The notes: generated by a model from the letters alone, not told the origin. Positions 1-8,737 are shown, counted from the stretch's first letter. The stretch: 51,504 bases of DNA from Kitasatospora phosalacinea (GCF_030268885.1 NZ_BSSA01000027.1:64712-116215); one strand, 5' to 3'. Numbers and translations are program-made.

Positions 1-1
1 G

Positions 2-19
2 CCCTCCTTGCCGGGAGGG
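2..19. terminator. short GC hairpin at the window start
   Basis: A 6-bp perfect stem (2-7 with 14-19) with a 6-base loop. It may be the terminator of a gene outside the window or part of the leader of the next gene. Short and unsupported by a T tract. Confidence 0.3.
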
Positions 20-266
20 TGTTGCGGATGGCGCCGCCCGGGAGCGAGACCGGTTGCCGACGGTCGTGCTCCCAGATGTGTTCCTCGTGAGGGACCGCCC
101 TGCCAGGGGCCTGTCGCCTCGCCTTTCTGATGAAGGAGAGCAACGTCATCATGCAGCACGCTGCTGCCGTTTTCCACTCCGGCATGCCCGCATGCCGGGG
201 AAACCGCTTGTTTCCGGCCTCCGGGACGGGCTTTGCCGTGCCCGACACCGCCCTTCGGGGTGGCTG

Positions 267-1784
267 GTGAGTACGCTGGCGGGATCGATCGACCAGCCGG
301 TCAACGACGCGGCTTCCCCTGGCCGCGCCTCGCGGTTCGCACCGTGCGTGCCGGTTCTGCCGCGGCTGCTGGTGCCCGCGGCGGAGCAGTGGGTGGCGAC
401 GACGCGGGGGCGGGTCGTCCTGGATCCGTACTCGTGGATGCAGGCGGTGCACTGGGTGGTGGCGTCGGGCTGCTACCGGCCGTCGCGGTCGCACGGGCCG
501 CGGGAGATGGGTCGCACCGCGATCCGTACCGCGCAGCTGCTGATGGAGTTGTCGCCGTGCCGTCCGGGGGTGGACTACCTGGCCCGGCGGCTGGGTGTGA
601 CGGAGCGGACCGCGCAGTATCAGCTGGACATGCTGCGGGAGTCCGGTCTGCTCGTCTACGTGGCGAAGGGAACCCGGGTCCGCGGGGAGCGGGCGAAGGC
701 GTCCGAGTTCGCCTGGGTGATCCCGGTCGAGTTCGACGTCGCCTTGGGGGTGCGGGTCGCGGGTGCGGGGAGCGGCCGGCGGGTGGTGGGGATCGCGGAG
801 GCTGGTCGGGCGGCGATGGCGCTGCTGGGTAAGCGGGCTTCGCGCAAGGTCCGCGCTGCCCGCACGAAGGTGGCCTCGAAGGTCCCGGTGACGGCGGGTC
901 AGGCCGCGCCTGATGACCGCGAACTCGAGGTGGTGCAGGGCGTTGACAGTGCCTCAGTAGCAGTCTGCCGTTGCACCCCAATGGGGGGTGGTTGCTGTAC
1001 TTCTGCTGCTGACGGTTTGACTCGTCTTCCCTCTGAGACGGACGTCGCGAGCGGGAAGCCGATGTCCACCGCCGCGAAGAAGTCCACGAACGCTGGGCGT
1101 GGCGCCCGCACGCTCAACAAGGTCGGACGCCGGTTCCAGCTGGCCGCGGAGCTGGTGCGTCAGGTGCCGTGGCTGCGCCGCGCCGTGGTGGCGCGGGTCG
1201 CGTGGATGGTCCGGGAGGTGGCCGACGCGGGCTGGAGCGCGGAGGAGGTCGTGGCCTGGCTGGCCATGGTCGAGGCGCCCAAGCGGGGCACCTGGCAGCC
1301 GACCGGTCTGCTCGGCCACCGGCTGCGCGGCATGACGCAGATGCCCGGCTGGCGCACCCCGGCCGAGCGCGCCGTCCAGGTCGAGCAGTGGCGCGACTCC
1401 AAGGTCGCTGCCCGGGCCCGGCACGACCGCACCAGCTCGGAGTGGACCCTGACCGACTGGCAGTCCCCGGCGGCCGGCGCAGTGGGCCGTCTCGTCGATG
1501 CCGCGTTCGCCCAGGTCCGGCAGACCGGCGTCCAGGAGGTCCAGGAGCTGGAGCTCTTCACCCAAGACCAGGACGGCCTGGTCGACCTACAGCAGCTCAC
1601 CCGCGAAGACGTCCGTGAGCTGCGCGCCCTCGGCCAGCAGGACCCGGAAGTGGTCCTGCTGGCGATCCGGGAGTTCGGCGAGGACTACGCCCGTCGGCTC
1701 TACACCCACGGCCTGGTCGACCAGGTCCTGCGCTTGCAGCACACCGGCCGCATGGTCATCCACCAGCCCTGGAGGTCCGCATGA
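267..1784 (+). CDS. plasmid-type helix-turn-helix protein, possible replication or maintenance regulator
   Basis: A 505-residue protein if it starts at the GTG at 267, which has a GGGGTGG stretch just upstream; the frame is open further up but reads poorly there. Residues about 90-130 form a winged-helix segment (RLGVTERTAQYQLDMLRESG) followed by GTRVRGERAKASEF, a combination recalled from conserved proteins on Streptomyces plasmids and mobile regions. A linker around residues 230-270 contains CRCTPM, and the C-terminal half (KVGRRFQLAAELV, then a Trp-rich helical region) resembles the second half of the same proteins. The stop overlaps the next gene by four bases (ATGA), so the two are probably co-translated. 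A DNA-binding role is well supported; replication initiation is an inference from family context only. Confidence 0.7.
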   Translation: MSTLAGSIDQPVNDAASPGRASRFAPCVPVLPRLLVPAAEQWVATTRGRVVLDPYSWMQAVHWVVASGCYRPSRSHGPREMGRTAIRTAQLLMELSPCRPGVDYLARRLGVTERTAQYQLDMLRESGLLVYVAKGTRVRGERAKASEFAWVIPVEFDVALGVRVAGAGSGRRVVGIAEAGRAAMALLGKRASRKVRAARTKVASKVPVTAGQAAPDDRELEVVQGVDSASVAVCRCTPMGGGCCTSAADGLTRLPSETDVASGKPMSTAAKKSTNAGRGARTLNKVGRRFQLAAELVRQVPWLRRAVVARVAWMVREVADAGWSAEEVVAWLAMVEAPKRGTWQPTGLLGHRLRGMTQMPGWRTPAERAVQVEQWRDSKVAARARHDRTSSEWTLTDWQSPAAGAVGRLVDAAFAQVRQTGVQEVQELELFTQDQDGLVDLQQLTREDVRELRALGQQDPEVVLLAIREFGEDYARRLYTHGLVDQVLRLQHTGRMVIHQPWRSA

Positions 1785-2605
1785 CCGAGCCGTCCACCGG
1801 CGGCGTCGACCTGGCCCGCGTCGCCCTCAAGGCCGCACGCGCCGCCGCCCGTACCCGAGGCGCCGGCGCCCTCGGCGGCGCCACCGCCGGGCCCGCCCGC
1901 CGCCGCACCGTGCGCACCGGCGGCCGCGACCCGATCGGCCTCGGTGCCGCCCTCGCAGGCCTCGTTGCCGACCGGGCCTGGGAGACCCCCGCCGCGGGTG
2001 GCGGCGTCATCGACCAGTGGGCCGACATCGCCCCCGAACTCGTCGGCAAAGTCCAGCCCGTGCACTACGACCCGCGCACCGGCCGCCTCGACCTCCAGCC
2101 CGTCAGCGCCGCCTACGCGACCCAGCTGCGTCTGCTGGGCCGCCAGCTCGTCGCCCGGATCAACGGCAAGGCTGGCCGGACCGTTGTGCGGGACCTGCGG
2201 GTGCTGCCGCCCCGCGCCCCCTCCGTCGGCCCGGGCCGGTCGGCTGAGCAGCAGCGCGCGGCCGTCCAGCCCGAGGTGCCGGTCCGTACCCGTGACGACG
2301 TCACCAGCGCCGGCTACCACCAGGCCCTCGCTGCGATCCGGTCCAGGAGCGCCAGCGTCGACCCGGTCGTGGCTGCCGCGATCGCCCGCCAGACCGAAGC
2401 CGTGCTGAGCAAGCGCGAACCCGAGGAGGTGTTCACCGAAGCCGCCGCCGTTCGGGACCACCAGGAGCAGACGGCCGCCCGCTCCGCCGCGGCCGCCCGC
2501 TCCCAGGCGATCGCCGAGCGCCGGGCCCGGGAGGAACGGGCAGCCCGCAGCACCACCCCGGTGCACTCGGCCCGAGCGCCGCGCACCCTCAGTGGCGCCG
2601 CCTGA
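1781..2605 (+). CDS. hypothetical Ala/Arg-rich protein, coupled to upstream gene
   Basis: A 274-residue protein whose ATG overlaps the stop of the upstream helix-turn-helix gene, indicating translational coupling. The first 45 residues are Ala/Arg-rich and basic. A more ordered middle part (residues about 50-135, PIGLGAALAGLVADRAWETP onward) precedes a C-terminal third rich in Ala, Arg and Glu (about 195-270) that should form a long helix or coiled coil. No catalytic motif was recognised. The pairing suggests a partner of the upstream protein, but no function can be assigned. Confidence 0.65.
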   Translation: MTEPSTGGVDLARVALKAARAAARTRGAGALGGATAGPARRRTVRTGGRDPIGLGAALAGLVADRAWETPAAGGGVIDQWADIAPELVGKVQPVHYDPRTGRLDLQPVSAAYATQLRLLGRQLVARINGKAGRTVVRDLRVLPPRAPSVGPGRSAEQQRAAVQPEVPVRTRDDVTSAGYHQALAAIRSRSASVDPVVAAAIARQTEAVLSKREPEEVFTEAAAVRDHQEQTAARSAAAARSQAIAERRAREERAARSTTPVHSARAPRTLSGAA

Positions 2606-2830
2606 GCCCGGCCGGGAGATCTTGCTGCGCACCGCCCGTCGAGCCGAGCCGAGAACCGCAGCGGCATGAACCGCGCGCGATCGTCGTCCTCCGGCTGGGC
2701 GGTCGTAGTGCCTGGTTGATGCCGGTCCGGCCGCGGACGTTCTCCCTTTTCTGACGCTCTGTCAGTGGCTCCCTCTAGAGTCGGCTCCCGTCGACGCCGG
2801 TCGGGTTCGCGGGAAGGGGTGAGGTCTGTC

Positions 2831-4306
2831 GTGGCACAGGTGGAGACGCTGCGCGCGTACCGGTTCGCCCTGGACCCGACCTCCGCGCAGCTCGCCGACC
2901 TCAACCGGCACGCGGGCGCGGCCCGGTGGGCGTTCAACTACGCCCTCGGGGTGAAGGTCGCCGCGCACCGGCGCTGGCGCGCCCAGGTCGACGCGCTGGT
3001 GGCCGCCGGGGTGCCGGAGGCGCAGGCTCGCAAGTCGGTGAAGGTGCCGGTGCCGGGCAGCCAGGCGATCAAGAAGGAGCTCAACGCTCTCAAGGGCGAC
3101 TCCCGCATCGATCCTGAGCTGCCGGACGGGTTCCACGGTCCGCACCGGCCGTGCCCGTGGTGGCATGAGGTGTCGACCTACGCCTTCCAGTCCGCGTTCA
3201 TCGACGCCGACCGGGCGTGGGGCAACTGGCTGGACTCCCTGACCGGCCGCCGCGCCGGCGGGCCGGTCGGCTACCCCCGCTTCAAGCGCAAGGGCCGCGC
3301 CCGCGACTCCTTCCGTCTGCACCACGACGTCAAGAGGCCGACGATCCGCCTCGACGGCTACCGGCGCCTGCTGCTGCCGCGGCTCGGGTCGATCCGCATC
3401 CACGACTCCGGCAAGCGCCTGGCCCGCCTGATCGCCAAGGGCCACGCCGTCATCCAGTCCGTCACCATCTCCCGCGGCGGCAACCGCTGGTACGCCAGCG
3501 TCCTGGCCAAGGTGACCCAGGAGATCCCCGACAAGCCAACCCGCGCCCAAGCCGAGCGCGGCACCGTCGGCGTCGACTGGGGCATCTCCCACCTCGCCAC
3601 CCTCTCCCAGCCCCTCGACCCCGCCGACCCCGGCAGCATCCACGTCGCCAACCCCCGCCACCTCGACCAGTGGACCCGTCAACTCGCCAAGGCGCAGCGG
3701 GCGCTGTCGCGCACCGAGCGCGGCTCCAAGCGGCGGGTGAAGGCCGCGCGGAAGGTCGGTGCGATCCAGCACCGGATCGCGCAGCGCCGGGCGAGCACCG
3801 TGCACCTGCTCACCAAGAAGCTGGCCACCCGGTTCGCCGCCGTCGCAGTCGAGGACCTGAACGTGCGCGGGATGAGCACCTCCGCGCGCGGTACCGTCGA
3901 GCAGCCCGGCCGGCGCGTGCGGCAGAAGGCCGGCCTCAACCGCGCCATCCTCGACGCCGCCCCCGGCGAACTCCGGCGCCAGCTCACCTACAAGACTTCC
4001 TGGTACGGCTCCAACCTCGCGGTCCTCGACCGCTGGCACCCGTCCAGCAAGACCTGCTCCTCATGCGGATCAGCGAAACCCAAGCTGACCCTGAGCGAGC
4101 GGGTGTTCCACTGCCCCACCTGCGGCCTGGCCATCGACCGCGACCACAACGCGGCCATCAACATCGCCCGGCACGCCGTCCCCCTGGTAGAGGGGGACGT
4201 AAACGCCCGTAGAAGTCCAACCCCGACCGCAAGCGGTCAGGCCGGACGCGCCGCAAGGCAGAAACGGGAAGGCCCACCACCCGGTGGGTCACCTCGGCGG
4301 GAGTAA
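2831..4306 (+). CDS. tnpB: TnpB-family RNA-guided endonuclease (IS605/IS607 OrfB type)
   Basis: A 491-residue protein from the GTG at 2831 (AGGTCTGTC precedes it). It has the full TnpB architecture: an N-terminal wedge/REC part, a split RuvC nuclease with Asp249 in GVDWGISH, Glu341 in AVEDLNVRGM and Asp438 in DRDHNAAINI, and a zinc finger between RuvC II and III (CSSC and CPTC pairs, about residues 405-432). The C-terminal tail is rich in Arg, Gly and Pro, as in actinobacterial homologues whose 3' end doubles as guide-RNA scaffold. Family knowledge: TnpB cuts DNA guided by an omega RNA from the element's right end. No tnpA serine or Y1 transposase lies beside it. It ends only 83 bases before a CRISPR array, which is unusual. 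Confidence 0.93.
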   Translation: MAQVETLRAYRFALDPTSAQLADLNRHAGAARWAFNYALGVKVAAHRRWRAQVDALVAAGVPEAQARKSVKVPVPGSQAIKKELNALKGDSRIDPELPDGFHGPHRPCPWWHEVSTYAFQSAFIDADRAWGNWLDSLTGRRAGGPVGYPRFKRKGRARDSFRLHHDVKRPTIRLDGYRRLLLPRLGSIRIHDSGKRLARLIAKGHAVIQSVTISRGGNRWYASVLAKVTQEIPDKPTRAQAERGTVGVDWGISHLATLSQPLDPADPGSIHVANPRHLDQWTRQLAKAQRALSRTERGSKRRVKAARKVGAIQHRIAQRRASTVHLLTKKLATRFAAVAVEDLNVRGMSTSARGTVEQPGRRVRQKAGLNRAILDAAPGELRRQLTYKTSWYGSNLAVLDRWHPSSKTCSSCGSAKPKLTLSERVFHCPTCGLAIDRDHNAAINIARHAVPLVEGDVNARRSPTPTASGQAGRAARQKREGPPPGGSPRRE

Positions 4307-4330
4307 TCCCCCGACAGCCCCCAACCCCGA
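4190..4330 (+). ncRNA. candidate omega RNA scaffold at the tnpB 3' end
   Basis: TnpB guide RNAs are generally encoded by the 3' end of tnpB plus the right end of the element. This stretch holds two small hairpins, GACCG-caag-CGGTC near 4227-4240 and CCACC-CGGTGG near 4275-4290, and runs past the stop codon. The exact 3' limit and guide start cannot be fixed from one copy. Confidence 0.4.
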
Positions 4331-4389
4331 ACAACTCCACAGAGAGTCAAGAAAGCGCAAAGCCCGGACAACAACCCAGCTCGCGAAGG
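4307..4389 (+). promoter_or_regulatory. candidate CRISPR leader
   Basis: This 83-base interval between the tnpB stop and the first repeat is richer in A than its surroundings. The repeats are well conserved at this end and degenerate at the far end, which is what a leader on this side predicts. It may also contain the right end of the tnpB element. Confidence 0.4.
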
Positions 4390-5456
4390 GTCCGACCCGG
4401 GCGCGCAGGGGCTGACCGCCCTGATTCGCCCGGTCGGCAGGGGGTTTGAGGTCCGACCCGGGCGTGCAGGGGCTGACCGCTCGGCCTTACGCCCGAGGAG
4501 GCCCTCGACATGTCCGACCCGGGCGCGCAGGGGCTGACCGTACGTCGGTCCGGTGGTCATGAGCTGCGCCAAGTCCGACCCGGGCGCGCAGGGGCTGACC
4601 GCGAGATCCGTCGGAGCAGGCAGAGCTTGGATGGTCCGACCCGGGCGCGCAGGGGCTGACCGGTGCGGTCAATCGTGGTCACTCTGTGTTCCTCGTCCGA
4701 CCCGGGCGCGCAGGGGCTGACCGACAGGGCCGAGCTGCAGGCCCGGCTGACGGAGGTCCGACCCGGGCGCGCAGGGGCTGACCGCCGCCGCCCTGTACTG
4801 CGGCGCGCTGCTCGACGGTCTGACCCGGGCGCGCAGGGGCTGACCGCCCGTTCCGCACGTCGAGATCACCGGCGACGTGTCCGACCCGGGCGCGCGGGGG
4901 CTGACCGTGGCGACCACTGAGGCCCCGCCAGCGTGCTGCGTCCGACCCGGGCGCACAGGGGCTGACCGCTCGGCTTCCACGACCTGTCCTCCCTCGCCCT
5001 GTCCGATCCGGGCGCGCAGGGGCTGACCGCCAGCTTCCAGTCCCCGCCCACCCAGCTGAGCGTCCGGTCTGGGCGCGCAGGGGCTGACCAATGCCTCGGG
5101 TGGTGCTGGTGACCGCGGTGTGGTCCGAGCCGGGCGCGCAGAGGCTGACCGCTCGCGATGGTGACCTGCTTCGCGATCGGGTTGTCCGACCCGGGCGCGC
5201 AGGGGCTGACCGAGGTGGCAGCAGCAGATGCAGGCCCGCGGCTGGTCCGAGCCGGGCGCGCAGGGGCTGACCGCTCGGCTTCCACGACCTGTCCTCCCTC
5301 GCCCTGTCCGATCCGGGCGCGCAGGGGCTGACCGCAACGGTCTCCGAGGGAGCAGGCGCTGCGACCCTCCGACCCGGGTGCGTAGGGGCTGACCGGACGT
5401 CGTTCGCCACCTGCGCGACCTTGCCTCGTCCGACCCGGGCGCGCAGGGGCTGACCG
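4390..5456 (+). CRISPR. CRISPR array, 18 repeats of 29 bp, type I-E-like repeat, no cas genes in window
   Basis: Eighteen 29-base repeats start at 4390, 4451, 4512, 4573, 4634, 4695, 4756, 4818, 4879, 4940, 5001, 5062, 5123, 5184, 5245, 5306, 5367 and 5428. The consensus begins GTCCGACCCGGG and ends AGGGGCTGACCG, with the length and ...GGGG...ACCG end of type I-E repeats. Spacers are 32 bases (one of 33). Seventeen spacers are present, 16 distinct: the one at 4969-5000 recurs at 5274-5305. Repeats 12, 13 and 17 are the most altered, supporting a leader on the left. The 61-base period is not a multiple of three, so the open frames across it are not a repeat protein. No spacer match was noticed elsewhere in the window. 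Confidence 0.95.
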
Positions 5457-5468
5457 ATCAGACGAGTC

Positions 5469-5520
5469 ATCGACGAAGGCCTGGAACGCGCTGAAGGCAC
5501 GCGCCCTATCCTCCAGTCCG
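5469..5520 (+). pseudogene. 5' fragment of a second tpg (terminal protein) gene
   Basis: These 52 bases match the start of the intact tpg gene (from 12050) at about 45 positions without gaps and encode IDEGLERAEGTRPILQS against IDEGLERAERTRPIPQS. Similarity stops after 5520. The fragment begins 12 bases after the last CRISPR repeat and is longer than a spacer with no following repeat, so it is not a captured spacer. It is a remnant of a duplicated or rearranged terminal-protein gene. Confidence 0.7.
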
Positions 5521-5651
5521 CACCACGTCGGCCAGCGCCGGCCTCTTGCTGGCCATCGGCCGGGAGTGAGGGACAGTGCTGCGGAGGTCAGAAATTCCTG
5601 ACCTCCGCAGTTGGTCGTCAGCGCGAGGCCTGAACCGCCGCTGACGTACTG

Positions 5652-6162
5652 CTACAGATCCACCCCGGCAGCCTGGGCGGCAGTGTTCAGCTGCTCCAGC
5701 ACCGCGGCCGCGGCCTGGCGGGTGCCTGGGGCCTCGTCGTCCAGCAGCAGGCCGACGAGCTCGGTGGTGGCCGCGGCCGCCGGCACCGGCACCGGCACCT
5801 CGACGGTACGCAACTGCAGCAGCCGGGCGGCGGCCCGGCCGCCGGCCGTGCTGAGGACTGGACTGTCCGGGCTGCTGCTGCAGTCCGGATGGGGGATCAG
5901 GGCGGTCAGGCCCGCGCCGAGGCCAGGCGGCCGTGCAGTGGAAGAGGAGCTCCCCCTGGTCAACCCCGGTCTGGGTGCAAAGGTCACGGCCGGACAGGTA
6001 CCCCGAGCGGCCGCCCCGTCGTGGGCTGTGGTGAGCACCGACCATCGCGCCCGGGTTCGAGCGGGCGACTGCCGCGGCCGCGGCGGTGAGCGAGCTGCTG
6101 GATGCCGTGCTGGCCGCCGACACCAGCGCCGTCCTGGAAGTACTTGGTGTTCTCTCCGCCAC
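5652..6162 (-). pseudogene. broken hypothetical gene with internal frameshift
   Basis: Third-position GC marks a real reading frame on the minus strand in two pieces. The upstream piece reads YLSGRDLCTQTGVDQGELLF and then FHCTAAWPRRG; near 5940 the good frame changes and continues as GLTALIPHPD through AATTELVGLLLDDEAPGTRQ to the stop at 5652. The change of frame implies a one-base indel or a sequencing error. The C-terminal 40 residues are helical and acidic. The product was not recognised, and the 5' limit is uncertain. Confidence 0.45.
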
Positions 6163-6203
6163 CCTCCAGCTGCACGGCCCCGTGCCGTAGCCAGGGCACT
6201 GCG

Positions 6204-6310
6204 TAACTGATCGTTTCAGAATGACTTTCGAAGGTGCCGGGGGCAGATGAGGCTGCGGGCGAGGTCGCCGATCCGCTGCTGCACCTGGTGTCGCAGGTCA
6301 TCGCTAGGTT
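6204..6310 (-). mobile_element. 3' relic of an IS5-family element
   Basis: The minus strand encodes DLRHQVQQRIGDLARSLI, then CPRHLRKSF and stop, matching the C-terminus of the intact transposase at 7520-8330. It is followed by the same terminal inverted repeat (6204-6226, containing TGATCGTTTCAGAATGA). The rest of the element is gone, so this is a dead end-fragment. Confidence 0.75.
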
Positions 6311-6352
6311 GGTGCTCTTTGCAGGCCGATTGGGCCGGTGACCGGACGCAGT

Positions 6353-7450
6353 ATGGGGGTTGGGATGGGTGTTGGAGTCGGAGATCGGGCGAGCTGGGTG
6401 CTGGAGCCGCTGGTGGGGGTGGGGCCGCTGCGGTTCGGGATGTCTCCTGAGCAGGTGAACACGGCGATGGGCGAGGATGCTCCGGACGGCGTCTTCAGCG
6501 GCGGTCAGCGGCGGTGGAGCCGGTACCACCAGCACGGAGTGAGTGCGATCTTCGGATCGCGGGAGCAATTGGTGGCGGTGGGGGTCAACGCGATTTACGG
6601 GCCGCTGGTGCGGTGGGAGGGTGTGGTGCTGGTTGACCGGGCGCCTTCGGAGGTGCGTGCGGACATCGGCCGCCTGGCGCTGCGGCACGGGGTGGAGGCG
6701 GTGCCGAACGTTGAAGGGGAGCGGGACGTGCCGGCGTGGGGTGTCTCGGTGGGTGCGGTTCAGCAGTGGCTGCTGGACGCCGAGGGTTTCCTGCAGCGGG
6801 GAAACGGCATGGTCACCGACCTGCTGGTGACCGGGTCCGACCTGGCCGAGGACCCGCACGGTGAGCAGAATGTGGCCAGTTGGCGCAGCAACTCCCGGCG
6901 CCGCACCCCGGAGCCGGGGCCGTGGCCGGTGCGGCCCGAGCGGGAGCGGCCGCGGTGGGAGTGCGTGCCGCTGGTGGGGGTGGGGCCGCTGCGGTTCGGG
7001 ATGACACCGGAGCAGGTGTCGGCTGCCCTGGGCGGGGAGACGCCGTCATCGCGCCACACCTACCACCCCTACCCGGCAGGGTCCCTCTGGGAGGACCAGG
7101 GCGACCCCGCGGAGGAGCGGCTGATCGAGGAGCGGTTCGAGGCCGCCGGCGTGCGCGTGCACTACCCGTGGTGGGAGCAGGACCGCGGGCCGTTCCTCGG
7201 CGCGGTCACCGCCCTCGGGCGGTCCGGCCCCCAGGTTCTCCTCGATGGCATCCCGCTCGTCGGCCGGCCGGTCACCGCCGTCGAGGCCGACATCCTCGGG
7301 TACCTCAAGGACAACGACCTCGGCCTGCGGTTGCAATGCAGCGGGGACCAGGAGATCTACGGCCTCGGCGTGACGGTGCGCGCTGCCCGTGTCGGTGACA
7401 GCGTGATCAGCGAGGCCCGGCTCGGGGCAGAGCAGTGGTACGAGGAGTGA
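6353..7450 (+). CDS. hypothetical protein with two copies of an LVGVGPLRFGM domain
   Basis: A protein of about 365 residues. The motif PLVGVGPLRFGMSPEQV near residue 20 recurs as PLVGVGPLRFGMTPEQV near residue 205, each followed by a similar 100-150-residue domain, so the gene arose by internal duplication. The linker (RRRTPEPGPWPVRPERERPR) is basic and proline-rich. Starts at GTG 6338, ATG 6353 or ATG 6365 are all possible. Predicted cytosolic, with no signal peptide or membrane segment. The domain resembles small unknown actinomycete proteins; an immunity-protein role is possible but unsupported. The gene ends eight bases before an IS5 end. Confidence 0.7.
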   Translation: MGVGMGVGVGDRASWVLEPLVGVGPLRFGMSPEQVNTAMGEDAPDGVFSGGQRRWSRYHQHGVSAIFGSREQLVAVGVNAIYGPLVRWEGVVLVDRAPSEVRADIGRLALRHGVEAVPNVEGERDVPAWGVSVGAVQQWLLDAEGFLQRGNGMVTDLLVTGSDLAEDPHGEQNVASWRSNSRRRTPEPGPWPVRPERERPRWECVPLVGVGPLRFGMTPEQVSAALGGETPSSRHTYHPYPAGSLWEDQGDPAEERLIEERFEAAGVRVHYPWWEQDRGPFLGAVTALGRSGPQVLLDGIPLVGRPVTAVEADILGYLKDNDLGLRLQCSGDQEIYGLGVTVRAARVGDSVISEARLGAEQWYEE

Positions 7451-7457
7451 TCTGCCC

Positions 7458-8342
7458 TTGCCGATCGCTTCAGAATGAGTTGAGCCGCGCTCTTGCACGC
7501 GGCGGTCTTGGTCGGCAGGGTGTCCGGCGTGCGTGTTGATCTTGTCCCGGACGATCTGTGGGAGCGGGTGGCTCCACTGCTGCCGCCCGCTCTCGAACGA
7601 CGCCACCGGTACCCCGGGCGACTACGAGTCCCGGACCGGGCGGCCCTGGCCGGCATCATCTACGTGTTGCGGACCGGTGTCGCGTGGCGCGATGTCCCTG
7701 CGCAGAGCGTGGGTTGCTCCGGGGTCACGGCCTGGCGTCGGCTGCGGGACTGGACCGAGGCCGGCGTCTGTCCCCGTCTGCACGCCGCGCTGCTGACCGA
7801 ACTGCGCCGCGCGGACCTGCTGGACCTGGACGACTGCGCTGTGGACGGCTCGCACGTCCGGGCTCTCAAAGGGGGGACCTTGTCGGCCCGTCGACCGCGC
7901 CCGGCCCGGCTCCAAGCACCATGTGATCGTGGATCGTTGCGGTACCCCGCTCGCCGTGACGCTCACTGGTGGTAATCGCCACGACGTCACCCAACTGCTG
8001 CCCCTGCTGGACGCGATACCGCCGATCCGAGGACTACGAGGACGACCACGTCGCAGACCCCGGCGACTGTTCGCCGACCGGGGCTACGACTTCGACAAGT
8101 ACCGCCGCCTGCTGTGGAAGCGCGGCATCAAACCGGTGATCGCCCGACGCGGCGTCGCCCACGGCTCCGGACTCGGCAAGGTCCGCTGGATCGTAGAACG
8201 TACCTTTGCCTGGCTCCACCAGTTCAAGCGACTGCGCACCCGCTACGAGCTCCGCGCCGATCTCCACCAAGGACTACTTGACCTCGCCTGCAGCATCATC
8301 TGCCTCCGACGCCTTCGAAAGTCATTTTGAAACGATCAGTAA
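7458..8342 (+). mobile_element. IS5-family insertion sequence (IS427-like group), copy 1
   Basis: An element of about 885 bp bounded by imperfect inverted repeats, 7458-7478 (TTGCCGATCGCTTCAGAATG) and 8322-8342 (reverse complement TTACTGATCGTTTCAAAATG). It holds one transposase in two frames. A related element lies at 37017-37909, with relics at 6204-6310 and 41188-41491. Confidence 0.88.
7520..8330 (+). CDS. IS5-family transposase in two frames (frameshifted)
   Basis: The first frame, from GTG 7520 or 7529, encodes VPDDLWERVAPLLPP through AVDGSHVRALKGG, which contains the first catalytic Asp. At a run of six G (7871-7876) the coding frame moves by +1 and continues through PVDRARPGSKHHVIVDR, LFADRGYDFDKYRR (second Asp) and VERTFAWLHQFKRLRTRYE (Glu) to RKSF and stop. 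The related copy at 37090 shifts the same way at the same G run, so the shift is probably programmed or made by transcriptional slippage, as known for IS5 elements of this group. The joined product is about 270 residues, normal for the family. Confidence 0.85.
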
Positions 8343-8422
8343 GTCGGCTGTTGTGCGCGCCGCCTCATACGGGCAGCACCAGGAGCCGTTGGGCGTCGGG
8401 CGGCGGATGCAGGGCGGTGTGA

Positions 8423-8653
8423 TCAGGGGGTGGGCGTGGCTTCCGTCAGGTGCCCGCGGAGGAGTTGTGCGGCCTTGTCGGGACCGCCGACCTGTTCGAC
8501 GAGTTCGCCGAGGTCGACGGGCACAAGAGCGGCTTGGCGCTTGCCGCGGCTGGCGAGGAAGTAGGTGCGCTTCAGGAGCCTGACGGCGCTGAGCAGCTCG
8601 CTGAGGTTGGCGCGGGCTTCGGCGATGGGGTGGTCGGTCTGGTTGGTGTCCAT
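8423..8653 (-). CDS. Phd/YefM-family antitoxin-like protein
   Basis: A 76-residue protein starting at the ATG 8653. HPIAEARANLSELLSAV followed by YFLASRGKRQAALVPVDL is the Phd/YefM pattern, in which an N-terminal DNA-binding fold carries a variable toxin-neutralising tail. The frame is open further upstream, but the ATG fits the family. No toxin gene (Doc, YoeB or RelE type) was recognised next to it; the divergent neighbour at 8738 does not look like one. Antitoxins of this family repress their own promoters, and two ATGTACAT sites lie just upstream. An orphan antitoxin or a pair with an unrecognised toxin are both possible. Confidence 0.72.
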   Translation of the reverse strand: MDTNQTDHPIAEARANLSELLSAVRLLKRTYFLASRGKRQAALVPVDLGELVEQVGGPDKAAQLLRGHLTEATPTP

Positions 8654-8679
8654 GGAACCGAATCTAGCAAAAAGCCTTG

Positions 8680-8704
8680 ATGTACATAAAGACGGGATGT
8701 ACAT
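8680..8704. promoter_or_regulatory. two ATGTACAT palindromes in divergent promoter region
   Basis: The palindrome ATGTACAT occurs at 8680-8687 and 8697-8704, centres 17 bases apart, each preceded by G, in an unusually A-rich stretch between the antitoxin-like gene (minus strand) and the gene at 8738 (plus strand). This is a plausible operator for the antitoxin. Confidence 0.5.
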
Positions 8705-8737
8705 TTCTAGGGTCGAGAACCACCGAAGGAGCCCCCG

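Noticed and set aside
4679..5500. Long minus-strand frames across the CRISPR array reading as a repeat protein (VSPCAPGSD, RSAPARPGRT)
   Set aside because: The repeat period is 61 bases, so the motif changes frame at each unit; the frames are open only because the GC-rich repeats lack stop codons.
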